DNA from: Micrasema longulum
Lineage: Eukaryota; Arthropoda; Insecta; Trichoptera; Brachycentridae
Length of the DNA: 64,000 bases
Assembly (NCBI GenBank): GCA_022494885.1
Contig: JAGVSM010004545.1
Location: forward strand, 26,668-90,667
Direction of reading: 5' to 3'
The notes beneath the pieces were generated by a model that did not search any database, was not told where the DNA came from, and saw nothing but the letters and a program-made list of their open reading frames with translations. The position numbers and the translations under genes were made by a program. This document shows, piece by piece, positions 43,797 through 54,314 of the stretch. Position 1 is the first letter of the stretch, and every line of letters starts with the position of its first letter.

Positions 43797-44030
43797 TACC
43801 TACACTTAAGATAATATTAAGTTTTATATAAATTATCCTTACACTGTTTAATATTCACCAGTCTGAAGATGTTCATTGGAGGGTGAAAGCGCTAATTAGT
43901 CAAAATAAATAATTGGAAGTGTACCAAGTATTTTTAAATTAAAAACTTATATGTAAATATAAGTTATTACATCATTACAATGAAATTCCATCAAGAATTG
44001 TCAATAAATAATTTAAATGAAATAATATAA
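43797..44030 (+). mobile_element. Penelope-like end PLE-a, plus unit
   Basis: Inverted partner of 43550-43796: CCTACACTTAAGATAATATT, the motif at 43857-43900 (stem I has one mismatch, stem II decayed), GGAAGTGTACCAAGTATTTT, and AATTCCATCAAGAATTGTCA near the end. Confidence 0.6.
43857..43900 (+). ncRNA. Hammerhead-like motif (PLE-a), decayed
   Basis: CTGAAGA and GAAAGCGCTA are intact. Stem I ACCAGT/ATTAGT has one C-A mismatch, and stem II (GTTC/GGGT) is poorly paired. Confidence 0.4.
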
Positions 44031-45354
44031 TATTAGTTAACAAATAAATAACTATCCTTTAAAAGTAAAGATGAACTCAATTCCATATGTAATTGTTTTT
44101 TAATGAATTTTTAATTTCATAAATTTATAACAATAATTATATAATTAAGGCTGTCGTAGCAAAACATAGCTTCGTTATTTAAAAATGAAAAGACTTTTAC
44201 AAGTCTTGTATTCCACGTAGACTTATGTGACATCATTGCCACACAACGTTATTTTTTAAAAGATTTTATTGGTTTTCGTTGACTGTATGTCTTCTTAAAA
44301 ACAAATAAACAGGTTATTAAAACCATTTGACAATGTATGAAACAGGGGGAGCTAAAAACCAGAAGTACAACACAAGCTTTCTTGGGACTATCAAAATTGT
44401 TTTGGAGATATTCTAAAGCTAACTTACAATGCTTAAAATATGGGAAAATTACAAGTTTTCCATTTTAAACTGCTAAATGAAATACAATATAAGGAGCTAG
44501 CTATTATCCGGAATATAAAAGGTAACAAAATCGCTTCACCCCGGAAAACTTTCCTTTTTGGAAGCATTTAATTAATAACAAGAATACCCCTAAGTCCTCT
44601 TATAGAAATTCAGATCTATTGTGTGTAATTCCCGCTGAGCTGGCTCCATTGTTTTTTTCCCTCATTTCGCGCCAGCCATTTAGATGCTACGATAAAAAGC
44701 GGCCAGTGAAAAGTTAAAACATTCAAATTGTCGGTTTTCTTATCTGGTGTTGCTTTTCCCGTAAATATCAACACGTTGTATGGAACAATTCGAAATTTGT
44801 ACCTTACTTCACGGTGGAATTGTGTCCTACTGTTTCATACCGACAAAGAAATTAGTCAATCATAAAACATTGTGTTGACAGTGCAAACGAGTAAACTCGC
44901 TTTCAAATAAAGCTGGTATAAATGGCAAATTTTGCTTTAACAACTAGACGTATTTGTTCTGTAGAATTTATTTGGCCAATTTTCATTATCGAAATTGAGG
45001 ACCGTTTTTTCAAAACTCGACATTTGCTCGAAACGTTATTTTTTAGGAGAGGGTTTTTTATGATCCAAGTCAAACCGCGGGAACAATCTCTGTTTAAAAA
45101 AATTGCGCCTTACGACTAAGACTAAACGTATTCAAATTTATAATTTACGAGCTGAACTAATGCTTTACAATTGCTAGATTTTAGTTCTTGCTGAGTAGAT
45201 TAAATGAAAACAATCGAAAGTTTGATATCAATTATTGTATTTAGTCCAAATTAGATATGAACGTATACATTATTATTTTTGAGTTTCAGTTTACATAAAT
45301 TAAGAGGACAGAAAACGTTGATAAACAGGTGTTTGAACATTGATTCCTTGTCAC
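44031..45354. other. Intergenic, no gene seen
   Basis: A less A/T-biased block at 44500-44700 (with CCCCGGAAAACTTTCC) and short open frames at 44922-45119 without recognisable content. Confidence 0.35.
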
Positions 45355-45357
45355 TGG

Positions 45358-45462
45358 CACAAGCCTGGTTGTTCTGTAATGTAATTCACTACATTGTAAT
45401 TGGGCTTCCTGGCCTGTTGTGGTGCAAAAAAATGAAAAAATGAAATGAAAATGAAAAATAAA
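45358..45462 (+). repeat. SINE-1 body fragment
   Basis: CACAAGCCTGGTTGTTCTG, TAATTCACTACATTGTAATT and GGCCTGTTGTGGTGCAAAAA, ending in (ATGAAAA)n. It is a 5'-truncated copy of the SINE-1 body. Confidence 0.65.
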
Positions 45463-45969
45463 TTGCTAGAATATTTCTGCGCATAGGAATTCATTATGGT
45501 GTATTATTTTTTTTTTATTTCATATTACTTTCGTAGTTAGTAACTTCTGACATAGGGACATGTATTTATAATAAAAACGAAACATTACTGAACCAAAATA
45601 TTAGGGCTTTTCTTTCGCATATAAATGGGACAATTAAAACTAATTTAATAGGGCAGTTAAGTTTCTCTGGGGTATTTACTTCGTCAAAAGAGGTTTCCGT
45701 TTGTGAAATTCGGAAAATAGCAAACACGAATCAACAAAAAGGCGAGATTCTAAAAGGGTAACAGCTGTTATATCGGGAAAGGGCAAAGCACGTACGATTT
45801 GGAAAATGTTCATAAACATGTTTCTCTTTTCATACAATCCTAGAATATATGACATATTTTCTTAAAGCTTTCTACAAAACTTGGATATTTGCACGTGATT
45901 TACCCTCATCTCAAATAATGCATGCTCCTTAGAAAGGGGGTTTTAGAGGAATTATTGTTGTAAACGTGG

Positions 45970-46205
45970 TTTTTTCTTCTTCTTTTTTCATATCCGCTCC
46001 TCAGTGGAGTATGCTAGGAGGAGGCTAGCCAGCATTTGCGACTCCTCACACGTCAATCCCTCGTCCCTTAGTTCCGTCGAATAAAACCGATAGATCGTTG
46101 TCGACAGGGCAGTGGGAGCCCGTCGGTGTGAAAAAGAGACATATTTGGTTAAGGCTATCCTGGGCCAGGTCCATCGCCGAATCCGCAAAACGCTAGTCAT
46201 ATGAG
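45970..46205 (-). pseudogene. LINE-B C-terminus
   Basis: On the minus strand the open frame 45988-46200 reads VLRIRRWTWPRIALTKYVSF, then RRAPTALSTTIYRFYSTELR and DEGLTCEESQMLASLLLAYS. These are homologous to RRW.W..H...., RRPGRP..TIF.LYSAELRG and GLTWE..QMLA of the other copies. The usual RPGRP is mutated. It ends in a (GAA)n tail (plus-strand TTCTTCTTC at 45973-45985). Confidence 0.7.
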
Positions 46206-46460
46206 GCTGTTACTTTCGTTTTTGGACTATGATAGTTATGGAATCAAACCGCTTAATATTCCCCTCGCACACTTCCTATCAAAACTAAAAAAAAATGTTT
46301 TTGATTACTAAACTTAAGTATACTGAAAACTTACGTTTTTTTTCAGCTTGCATATGAATAAATTGCTCCTGATATTGGACTTTTTATCACGAATTTGATA
46401 AAAAAAATAACAATACTGATATTTATAGTTAATTTCAAAATTATTTTCTTTTAATATTAG
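46206..46460. other. Intergenic, no gene seen
   Basis: A/T-rich. No recognised feature. Confidence 0.3.
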
Positions 46461-46606
46461 TATTTAAAGCATTGACTTTGTGGTCAAACATTTAGGTGCA
46501 AGTGCTTATTAAAATGCAAGTCGTGTTGATTTTATATTTTTGTGCAACAATTACGATGAAGGTGTATCGTGTGTTTTGCATGTTGGTTTGCATGTTTGTT
46601 TAGTTG

Positions 46607-46650
46607 GTGTCCTGACGAAGAGACGGGTACGTCTCGAAACTAGTAGACAT
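46607..46650 (+). ncRNA. Hammerhead-ribozyme-like motif (PLE-b), best stem II
   Basis: GTGTC (stem I), CTGACGA, an extra A, GAGACG-GGTA-CGTCTC (perfect 6-bp stem II), GAAA overlapping the palindrome ACTAGT (potential dimeric stem III), A at the cleavage position, GACAT (stem I, one G-U). The layout is type I. The extra A next to the core departs from the canonical motif, so cleavage needs testing. Confidence 0.55.
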
Positions 46651-46732
46651 AGAAAAGTCGGTAAATGGTTACATACAAATATTTTACTAAATGTTACCAA
46701 ATATTTGTATACAACCACTTACCGACTTTTCT

Positions 46733-46776
46733 ATGTCTACCGGTTTCGAGACGTACCCGTCTTTTCGTCAGGACAC
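46733..46776 (-). ncRNA. Hammerhead-ribozyme-like motif (PLE-b)
   Basis: Minus strand: GTGTC, CTGACGA, AAAGACG-GGTA-CGTCTC (5 bp), GAAA, palindrome ACCGGT, A, GACAT. It has the same 44-nt span as the plus unit but a different stem III palindrome. Confidence 0.55.
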
Positions 46777-46919
46777 CAATTAAACCAACATGCAAACCAG
46801 CATGCAACGTATGTACATCTTGAAACCGGTAGGCATAGAAAAGTCGGTAAGTGGTTATATACAAATATTTAATAACGTTTTTTTTAATGTTTGACCACAA
46901 AGTTAATGCTTTATATATA

Positions 46920-47750
46920 AATAATACACAAATATTTAAAAACATTTATTAATTTTCTTATTATAAACGGATTTCTTAGTGAAAAAATGATTTTTTAATG
47001 AATATAATCATTTAAATATTCAAATTTATTTCAACAGAGAGGGAAAACATTTTTAAGAAGGGAATTTAAATTGGAAAACCTTAAATGCTGCTATTTCGAT
47101 GACGCAAAACTAAGTATGCAGATAGGGAATTCGTTTTTTTTTTTAAATATGAAGCAGATTGAATATTTTAATTTTAAAAACTTATAAATTAATTACAAAT
47201 AGGTTATTCGTTAATAAATTTGGTAATGAATTCAAAAAAATAAACACACCAAGAAATGCCTCACGCATTGACGTTTATGTTTTTGTTGGCATTTTTCCAA
47301 AATCATGGTTTATACAGTAATATTATATGTAACCTCTATGGATTTATATGAAGTTTGTGGTTATTTCGTTTTGTTGTTTATTTTAGTAAAAAAAACTTTT
47401 TGTAATCTTGGACAGTAAACTTATTTTTGAAAATAATGCGGTTTCACATTAATATGACAATACCCAAGTACATGTGTTTGAATATTTTTAATCCTCATAT
47501 CAAAAGTATGATGTATCCGTTAAAATTTATTGTTTTGTTTTTCAAATAAAAATTTGATTGTCGAGCAAATTCCGTTTCACAAGAAACATCACCGAATATG
47601 AAAACATTTTTTTAATGATTCTGAAACTGACATTTTTGAGTAGGATTTTTACTACCCCAAAGAGAAAATATACAAAAATGATATAGTATTTACGAAAGCA
47701 GAACTTCCCGGGTTTGTAAACAGAAGGTTTGGAAATGGAAATAAATAAAT
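46920..47750. other. Intergenic, no gene seen
   Basis: A/T-rich sequence without assigned features. Confidence 0.3.
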
Positions 47751-47756
47751 AATTAC

Positions 47757-47856
47757 CTGTTATTGCCACTCCCCGCCTTTTCATTAAATCATTGGTTTTA
47801 CCCACACAAGAGAGATATTTGCGAGTAATTTTGGCTCGGCGCTGTGCAGAACTGTG
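47757..47856 (-). CDS. Candidate small exon of an unknown gene
   Basis: On the minus strand an open frame reads AKITRKYLSCVGKTNDLMKR and RGVAIT and ends at ACAG followed by GTAATT (donor-like). An acceptor-like ACACAG precedes it at about 47852. The basic, non-repetitive sequence is protein-like, but no family is recognised and no neighbouring exon was found. Confidence 0.2.
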
Positions 47857-47859
47857 TTA

Positions 47860-48320
47860 TATTCGTATTTACCAGCACAGCGGTATGATTTGTCTTACAG
47901 TTTTTATTATAAATAAAGCTTCCAACTGTAGAAAAAAATTTTCTTCGTGATCTTTTTTTGTGCACACGATATTATTTTAAATAAAAATGTAAAACACTTA
48001 ATTATTTTATTTGGGAAACCAACAGTTCTACATACATATTTTTAGTAAACAACACATATATTTCATAAACTCAGAACCAATAACAGGTTTCCGCAAATTA
48101 TACAAAGATGGTTAAGAAATATCATATAATGATTGAGATAAAATCTGTATCTTTATATATATATAAATAAATCGCCGTTATAAGTCTCGCAAAAACTCAA
48201 AAATGGCTTGACAGATTTACGTGCGTTTTTTTGCAAAATTTACGTCCTCGAGGTTTATAAATTATAACGTCTTAAATATATTTAGTGGAAAAAAATCTAG
48301 TAGCTTATATGTGTTTCGAT
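47860..48320. other. Intergenic, no gene seen
   Basis: A/T-rich sequence. No recognised feature. Confidence 0.3.
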
Positions 48321-48324
48321 TTTC

Positions 48325-48835
48325 CAACAACAACAACATCAAACCATCACGCCGTTTCCCCGTAAGGATAGACAGAGAGGATAGAACGCCACATTACTCT
48401 ATCTTTGCATACAGATCTCACTTCTTCTACATTCATACATCTTCTCATGCACGCGCGCCGATTATTCTGACCTTTGACAAGTCCATCTTCAAATATTTGT
48501 TGGATTTGGTCATGCCATGTCTTTCTCGGTCTACCTCTATTTCTGCATCCATCAACATTCGCATTGTAAATATTCTTAGCCGTTCTTTCGCTGTCTATTC
48601 GTTCTACATGTCCAAACCAGCGCAGAGCTGCTTTCTTGATTTTGTTGATAATGCTTGTCTCAGCCTTACATAAGGTACGGATCTCAACATTTGTGCATCT
48701 ATCGTACATAGTTTTACCACACATTTGCCTGAGATCTCGCATTTCGACAGCATTCAGCTTACTTTCATCCCTGTTTTTCCAAGTACATGCTTCGCTCGCA
48801 AACATCAGGGTCGGGACCAGGACTCTGTTGTGAAC
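48325..48835 (-). mobile_element. LINE-A 3' end, longest open copy
   Basis: Minus-strand open frame 48347-48805 (152 codons): FASEACTWKNRDESKLNAVE, LRQMCGKTMYDRCTNVEIR, RWFGHVERIDSERTAKNIY, GRPRKTWHDQI, and the end SVYPYGETA. It begins about a hundred residues after where the RT catalytic box would be, so the copy is truncated. The tail (GTT)n is on the plus strand as CAACAACAACAAC at 48325-48337. The good frame implies recent activity of the family. Confidence 0.8.
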
Positions 48836-49160
48836 TGCTTATTTTGCAACTTGCGACAAACATTTATTTGCCAAGGTTGATTTAAGTGGTAAATAATCGG
48901 TTTACTTTTAAGGTGCGGAAAACGGGACAACGCAACGTCGATTTTGTAAATTCAAACATAAGGTCTGACACGAAGTTGTCTTTTTCGCACATTATTGGTG
49001 AGGCAACTGCAAGACAGTGACAGGAAAACAACGTTTGAATACCTATTTATCAATATTCACTGTCCTCACAATTTATGTAAGCCAAAACACAAAAATAATA
49101 ATGTATACGTACTTATTTAGTTTGGACTGAATACAATAATTAATGATGTAATAACTTTTA
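48836..49160. other. Intergenic, no gene seen
   Basis: Low A/T bias at 48900-49020 but no coding signal. Confidence 0.3.
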
Positions 49161-49164
49161 TTTA

Positions 49165-49645
49165 TATTAACATACTACAACAGAAATTAAGAACATTTAA
49201 GAGAATGTAATATAGAAGTCTAGGCATCTACAGGGCTTATGATCTGTCAATGGCTGGTTTAAGTAGCCACTTTACACACTGTGTAACATTCACCATTCTG
49301 CCTATATTTGAACATCTATATTACTTCAATTCTTTCATCTGTTGATGTTTGTGAAGTTTAAGAGCTGAAACCTTTATTTATGCGGGTGAGATTCATCTAA
49401 TTGAATTATTTCACCTACATACTAGGCAACGCCAGAAAATATTATTTTTTCAATTTCTATACTTCTTCATGGACTAGGTAATTTATCAACAATATTTTGA
49501 GTTTGTCCAAATTTTTGTAGACAAGGACTGGATTCAACTCCCTGGGGAGCTGTTCATATTAACATACTACAACAGAGATGAAGAACATTTAAGAGAAGGT
49601 AATATAGAAGTCTAGGCATCTACAGGGCTAATGATCTGTCAGATC
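49165..49645 (+). repeat. REP-X: one body copy and one adjacent head copy
   Basis: 49165-49480 covers the body: AACATTTAAGAGAATGTAAT, GTCTAGGCATCTACAGGGCT, TGTGTAACATTCACCATTCT, CTACATACTAGGCAACGCC and ATACTTCTTCATGG. 49485-49645 repeats the head (ACAATATTTTGAGTTTGTCC, TAGACAAGGACTGG, CTCCCTGGGGAGC) and body start up to AATGATCTGTCAG, where PLE-a follows. Confidence 0.7.
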
Positions 49646-49679
49646 AGTGAGACAAATGATTGAAACATGTGTTGGCGGT

Positions 49680-50030
49680 GTACTTTAAGACTTTACTTTC
49701 GCTCTGTTCCATTGCAATATTACGTATTGTATTTTTTTTTAAATTTAAACTTATTTTTAAATGTACCTACACTTAAAAAAATGTTTAGTTTTATTTAAAT
49801 TATCCATACACTGTATAATATTCACCAGTCTGAAGATGCCCATTAGAGGGTGAAAGCGCTAATTGGTCAATATAAATAAGTGGAAGTGTACAAAGTATTT
49901 TTAAATTAATAACTTATATGTTAATATAAGTTGTTACATCATTTCAATGGAATTCCATCAAGAGTTGTCAATAAATAATTTAAATGAAACAATAATTAAT
50001 ATCAAACCTTCGATTGTGTTCATTTATATA
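49680..50030 (+). mobile_element. Penelope-like end PLE-a
   Basis: Runs from CGCTCTGTTCCATTGCAATA through TGTACCTACACTTAAA, the motif at 49824-49867, GTGGAAGTGTACAAAGTATT and GGAATTCCATCAAGAGTTGT, and stops at the (TA)n tract. It is the best-preserved PLE-a unit. Confidence 0.6.
49824..49867 (+). ncRNA. Hammerhead-ribozyme-like motif (PLE-a), best copy
   Basis: ACCAGT/ATTGGT stem I (6 bp with one G-U), CTGAAGA, stem II CCC/GGG with loop ATTAGA, GAAA, palindrome AGCGCT, A at the cleavage position. One extra nucleotide (T, and a G opposite T) sits between the core and stem II. It matches CUGANGA...GAAA with type I topology. Confidence 0.55.
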
Positions 50031-50034
50031 TATT

Positions 50035-50116
<82 letters not shown>
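50035..50116. repeat. (TA)n microsatellite
   Basis: About 80 bp of nearly perfect alternating T and A, adjoining the PLE-a end. Confidence 0.9.
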
Positions 50117-50119
<3 letters not shown>

Positions 50120-50216
50120 GAGTATTTCTTCCTATCTAACAATAGCAAAGCATTGCCAGGTTCAGCTCGTTATAAAATTATCAATAAAACTTATTTGTTT
50201 AGTTTTACTTTTATTT

Positions 50217-50260
50217 CATTTGACCAATGAGCGCTTTCGCCTAAGAAGGCATTTCAACTT
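50217..50260 (-). repeat. PLE-a relic motif
   Basis: Minus strand: GCC-TTCTTA-GGC, then GAAAGCGCTC and ATTGGTCA. The first box CTGAAGA is lost (TTGAAAT). Confidence 0.4.
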
Positions 50261-51340
50261 TTATAATATTTGTTACAAGGTTTGGATATGAAAAGATCAC
50301 ATCAGTATTTTATTAAGGGACAGACAACATAAATATAACTACAACTGGTTTACGAAACAGTTCATTTTTAGGAAAGTTTTTAGGAAAGACCAAAATTGGA
50401 AACATTTTGAAATTTTGAAAACACGAGAACATTTTGAAAATAAAGGGAAAAAGTTGGATAGACATAAGAAATATATAGGATCAAACTTGAAGCCGTCGTA
50501 ATTAACCAACAATTAGAATTTACGAACTCTCTTTAATTTAATTTTATATTGTTGTATTTGATTTTCATATCTTGTTCTAGTTTTTTTTCTCTCTAGATAT
50601 TTTAATATAAATTAGTTTGAGCCTCAAGTTCAATATTTGTTATTTTTATTTATTCACATGAACTACAAGTAAAATAATATTATTTACAAAGTTTTATCAA
50701 CATATTATTTTTTAAATAATATTATTTTTGCAAGTAAAATAACATAATTTACAAAATATTATCAATTTACTTTTTTCAGTTCGGTAACTAAAACGTAATA
50801 TTTGTGTATTTTCCTTAAGATATTTTGTCATGTTTCTATATTACATGTAAACTTCCCTATCTTAAAACCAAGGTGTTGCGTTTAGTTGATCTAACGTGTA
50901 TTTCCCACTCTGTTAATTTATTGTATTCTTCCGTATGTTCCTTCTATATCTTTTAAATAATAATAAAAAATTAAAAAATACGCCTTTATCCCTAATTTGA
51001 TCAAAACTTTGCGAAAAATGAACTGTTTTGCAAACTAGTTGGAATTATATTTATGTTTTCTGTCTTTTAATAAAATACATGTCGCTTAAACCAGGTAATG
51101 ACAGCAAGTAATAGCTTTGTTGATGGCTGATGTCATATTCCTTACATTATAAACCTTTTCAGTGCCAGCCCCTTTCTTTAAGTATGATACCTGTGTGTAA
51201 TCCATTTTTAGGTATAAAAATATTTTTTTAAATATATATTTAGTATTTCCAAATATATAAATTAAAATATAAAAAAATAATATGTTTTTCAATAATTTTT
51301 CACAAAAGTTTTCTTCACTTTTCATTTTAAAGCAAAAAAT
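50261..51340. other. Intergenic, no gene seen
   Basis: A/T-rich with (AATAAT)n-like runs near 50950. No coding signal. Confidence 0.3.
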
Positions 51341-51344
51341 TTAA

Positions 51345-51450
51345 CTGTGCTATAGCCAACCAATGACACGTCATAAGCCCTGTAAATATTTAGGATTTAA
51401 TTACCCTTTCTCTAAAAAATTCTCAATCTCAGTGTTTTAGTAATACAAAT
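51345..51450 (-). repeat. REP-X fragment
   Basis: Plus-strand CAACCAATGACACGTCATAA, GCCCTGTAAATATTTAG and TTCTCAATCTC correspond to the minus-strand body of REP-X. Confidence 0.55.
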
Positions 51451-51454
51451 AAAC

Positions 51455-53100
51455 AAAGCATACTTTCAATTGAGTGAGAAACTCCTTGATGGTTTTTCAA
51501 ATAATTCAGTTGGTTTTATTTCAATTTTTTTTTTTTTTTTAATTATGTTTTTTTGCTGCTTGTTTTTTTATATTTTTAATTTACCGTTGATTTTATAATA
51601 ATTTTTCTTATAAGTAGTAAATACATTGATATTGACTGTACGAGTTTTCATACATATATTCGTCCCAACTTACCATAGGACTTTGGTTCCATGTAGAAGG
51701 GACTTAAATAATCTCAAAATAATAAATGAATATATTTTAATTGTTTTTTTTTAAATAATAAAATAATTAATAATATATAATATGCTACAGAAAGTGGCTA
51801 GATGGGATTTTAGTTTTAGTAAAAATATAACAATTGAAATTTCGAAAACTGCAAAAATGCATAGTTATATTATTTCAATAAAATAAATAAAAAATTAATT
51901 ACAAGTTGCCTATTTGTAGCATTCATGGAGAAAGATGATATAGATAGGAAACTGTAAATCTGTCACAACACTTTATCATTGGTTGATTCATTTGTATTAA
52001 AAACATTATATTTTTTTTCATATATTTTCGAGAAACATCGGCGTACAATTAAATGCTCTTATTTTTATTGAGTGTAAGAAAACATTTTTATACGTCCAAT
52101 TTCCCGCAGCACTGAACTTTCGCGTAAAAAAATATTTGTTTAAATTTATGAACAAAAAATTTAAAATGAATACTTTAAATGTTGTGCATATTAAAAGAAT
52201 AAAAATCGTTTTATTCTTACATTTACCGAGGCTGATAAATTTATGTGAAATGTTTATTCATGAAGAATATCGTATTATTCTTTCACATTATTTTAGGCGC
52301 CTAATGTATATACATACATAAATGTATCTTACATCTCGAGGCTATGTTTTTTATTTACATCAGAGACATAAGTAGCAAATAGGAAGGTAACAATATTAGA
52401 ATCATCAACATATGTAAATACTAAATGCGTACAAATGTACATTAATGGCTTACCTTATATTTGCATAGTTAATTCAAAACGTAACATCTGAATCATGAAT
52501 TTGGCATTCATTTGGCTGAGAGATACAAAAAATATTCCTCTCAAATTAAAGAATAAATAAATGTTCATAATCACCTTAAAATCAAAATTGAATGAGGGTT
52601 TCTTTAAATGGCGGCTTTATTTCGAAGCTTTTGGGATTAAATTTAATAAAACAAAACACTTGTTTCCCCATAATAGAAAAGCGGATTTAAAATTAAAGCA
52701 GGAAGTTTATTTCATTTTCTTCCTTTTTTCCGGAAAACAATTTCGAGAATTGCGGAAAAATAATTTTGATTATCGAGTTTCAAGTTTTAACTTTATTTGA
52801 CTTCCGCAATATACAAATTTTCAATTGTCAACATCTCTTAAAACATCAATTTGAAATTTTGGCATTTCATTTGACTTGAAGTAGAAGAACCGTATTATTT
52901 ATTATCGTTAAAGAATTTAATAAATTTACAATTTCAGTTCGCTGTTCATAGTGAATTCAGAAGCCATCACTTAGATTAACAAAAAAAGGCTACAAATATT
53001 TGGAGGGCCGTGAAATCTACGATTTTTTTTTTATCATCAGGTAAATAATTTATAGGAACAAACTGCTATTTTTTTAAAGTAAACGTTTGTAATATTTTTC
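51455..53100. other. Intergenic with a weak LINE-tail-like segment
   Basis: 51655-51740 (TCGTCCCAACTTACCATAGG followed by GGGACTTA and AATAAATG) resembles the LINE 3' hairpin segment at 43.24 kb. The rest, including the open frame at 52561-52800, carries nothing that I recognise. Confidence 0.3.
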
Positions 53101-53104
53101 CATA

Positions 53105-53240
53105 CAACAAACCATCACGTTGTTTTCCCGTTAAGGTAGGCAGAGAGGATAGAACGCCATATCACTCTGTCTTTACATGCAGATCTCAATATCTCTACAT
53201 TCATACATCTTCTCATGCACGCGCTCCGATTATAACGACT
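53105..53240 (-). repeat. LINE-A 3' end fragment
   Basis: Plus-strand AAACCATCACGTTGTTTTCC, GATAGAACGCCATATCACTC and CATACATCTTCTCATGCACG match the 48.33-48.45 kb segment closely. It is short and 5'-truncated. Confidence 0.6.
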
Positions 53241-53261
53241 TTTCACATATTCATCATTCAC

Positions 53262-53512
53262 GACCAAACCAGGACCTGGTCCATGAAGAAGTATTGAAAT
53301 TGAAAAATAACATTTTCAGGCGTTGCCTAGTATGTAGGTGAAATAATTCAATTAGATGAATCTTACCCGCATAAATAAAGGTTTCAGCTATTTAACTTCA
53401 CAAACATCAACAGATGAAAGAATTGAAGGAATATAGATGTTCAAATATGGGCAGAATGGTAAATGTTACACAGTGTGTAACGTGGCCACTTAAACCAGCC
53501 ATTAACAGAATA
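53262..53512 (-). repeat. REP-X end fragment
   Basis: Starts with a palindromic ACCAGGACCTGGTCC, then AAGAAGTATTG, TTTTCAGGCGTTGCCTAGTA, ATAAAGGTTTCAGC and TGTTACACAGTGTGTAACGT, and ends at CAGCCATTAACAG. It is minus oriented. Confidence 0.65.
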
Positions 53513-53514
53513 TA

Positions 53515-54008
53515 ATCAATTATCTGGTATTCTGTATCGAAGATTTTCTGTTTTTCATGCAAATATGTGCTTTGGTTATTATTCGATGAATCTGTTGTTT
53601 GAGTTTCAATTGAGCGTAGAGTATAATAGATTAAGTTTCTAACACTAAATATCATTTTTGTGCTATTGCGACGCTCCTGGTCATTTTTTTCGTCCAGCGA
53701 AAATTATCTCAAGAGCTCATACAACAGTTTACTTACTTTAAAATATAAGATGCGACAAAATGCGTTCCAAAAAAACGTAACAAATTGAAATAAAAAGTAA
53801 ATAAATACATTGAAAAAAAAGAATCTAAATTTTTTGAGTTAAACATAATATTTATATATTTATTATGTCGATATTTATTCTATTACGATCAGTCTGCAGA
53901 TATTCATTGGAAAATACCCGCAATGACATAAAAAACAAGAAGAGTTGTTTCATTTTTAAAAATTTCTATATATTTTTCATGAAAACGAAATATTTGATTT
54001 CTTGTTAT
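53515..54008. other. Intergenic, no gene seen
   Basis: A/T-rich with short unrecognised frames. Confidence 0.3.
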
Positions 54009-54011
54009 TTT

Positions 54012-54194
54012 TTTAATAAAAGAAATATTTGCGTTCTTATGATTTACCCAAATAATTAGTTTTGAGGGCCATTTTCAACGAGTTGTAAATAACTCACTAT
54101 TAGAAAATGGAATCAAGTTTGGGTAGAGTGGGAGTCGAACCACGGACCTTTGGTCCGTAAGTCCGAGACACTAGCCACGGGACCACAACCAGAT
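54012..54194 (-). mobile_element. SINE-2, complete
   Basis: Near-identical by eye to the 26.2 kb copy: TTTGCGTTCTTATGATTTAC, AACTCACTATTAGAAAATGG and GACACTAGCCACGGGACCAC on the plus strand. The B box carries one change (GGAGTCGAACCAC). Confidence 0.8.
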
Positions 54195-54198
54195 TCAA

Positions 54199-54314
54199 TG
54201 AAAATATTTACCCAAATATTTTAATTTTCAGACGGTTTTCTAAAAGCCGTAAAAAAATGAGCATCAAGTTGTGATACAGTGGAATTTGAACCTCGGACCT
54301 TTAAACACCACAAT
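54199..54314 (-). repeat. Second, decayed SINE-2 copy
   Basis: Directly adjoining: TTTACCCAAATATTTTAATT, ATGAGCATCAAGTTGTGATA, TTTGAACCTCGGACCTTTA. Much of the A box region is gone. Confidence 0.55.

Larger units (their letters stand above)
46463..46916. mobile_element. PLE-b cluster: three ends in alternating orientation
   Basis: An outer inverted repeat (AAGCATTGACTTTGTGGTCA at 46465 and its complement at about 46890-46915) encloses three units sharing TAGACATAGAAAAGTCGGTA: plus (46600-46700), minus (46700-46800) and a truncated plus (46805-46870). Each full unit carries a hammerhead-like motif. A stretch of AACATGCAAAC-type spacer joins them. Confidence 0.6.

Noticed and set aside
48221..48673. 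150-codon plus-strand frame over LINE-A at 48.3 kb
   Set aside because: It is antisense to the intact LINE-A frame, whose motifs are unmistakable.
49947..50291. 114-codon frame with an Ile-Tyr repeat
   Set aside because: It is simply translation of the (TA)n microsatellite and flanking PLE-a sequence.
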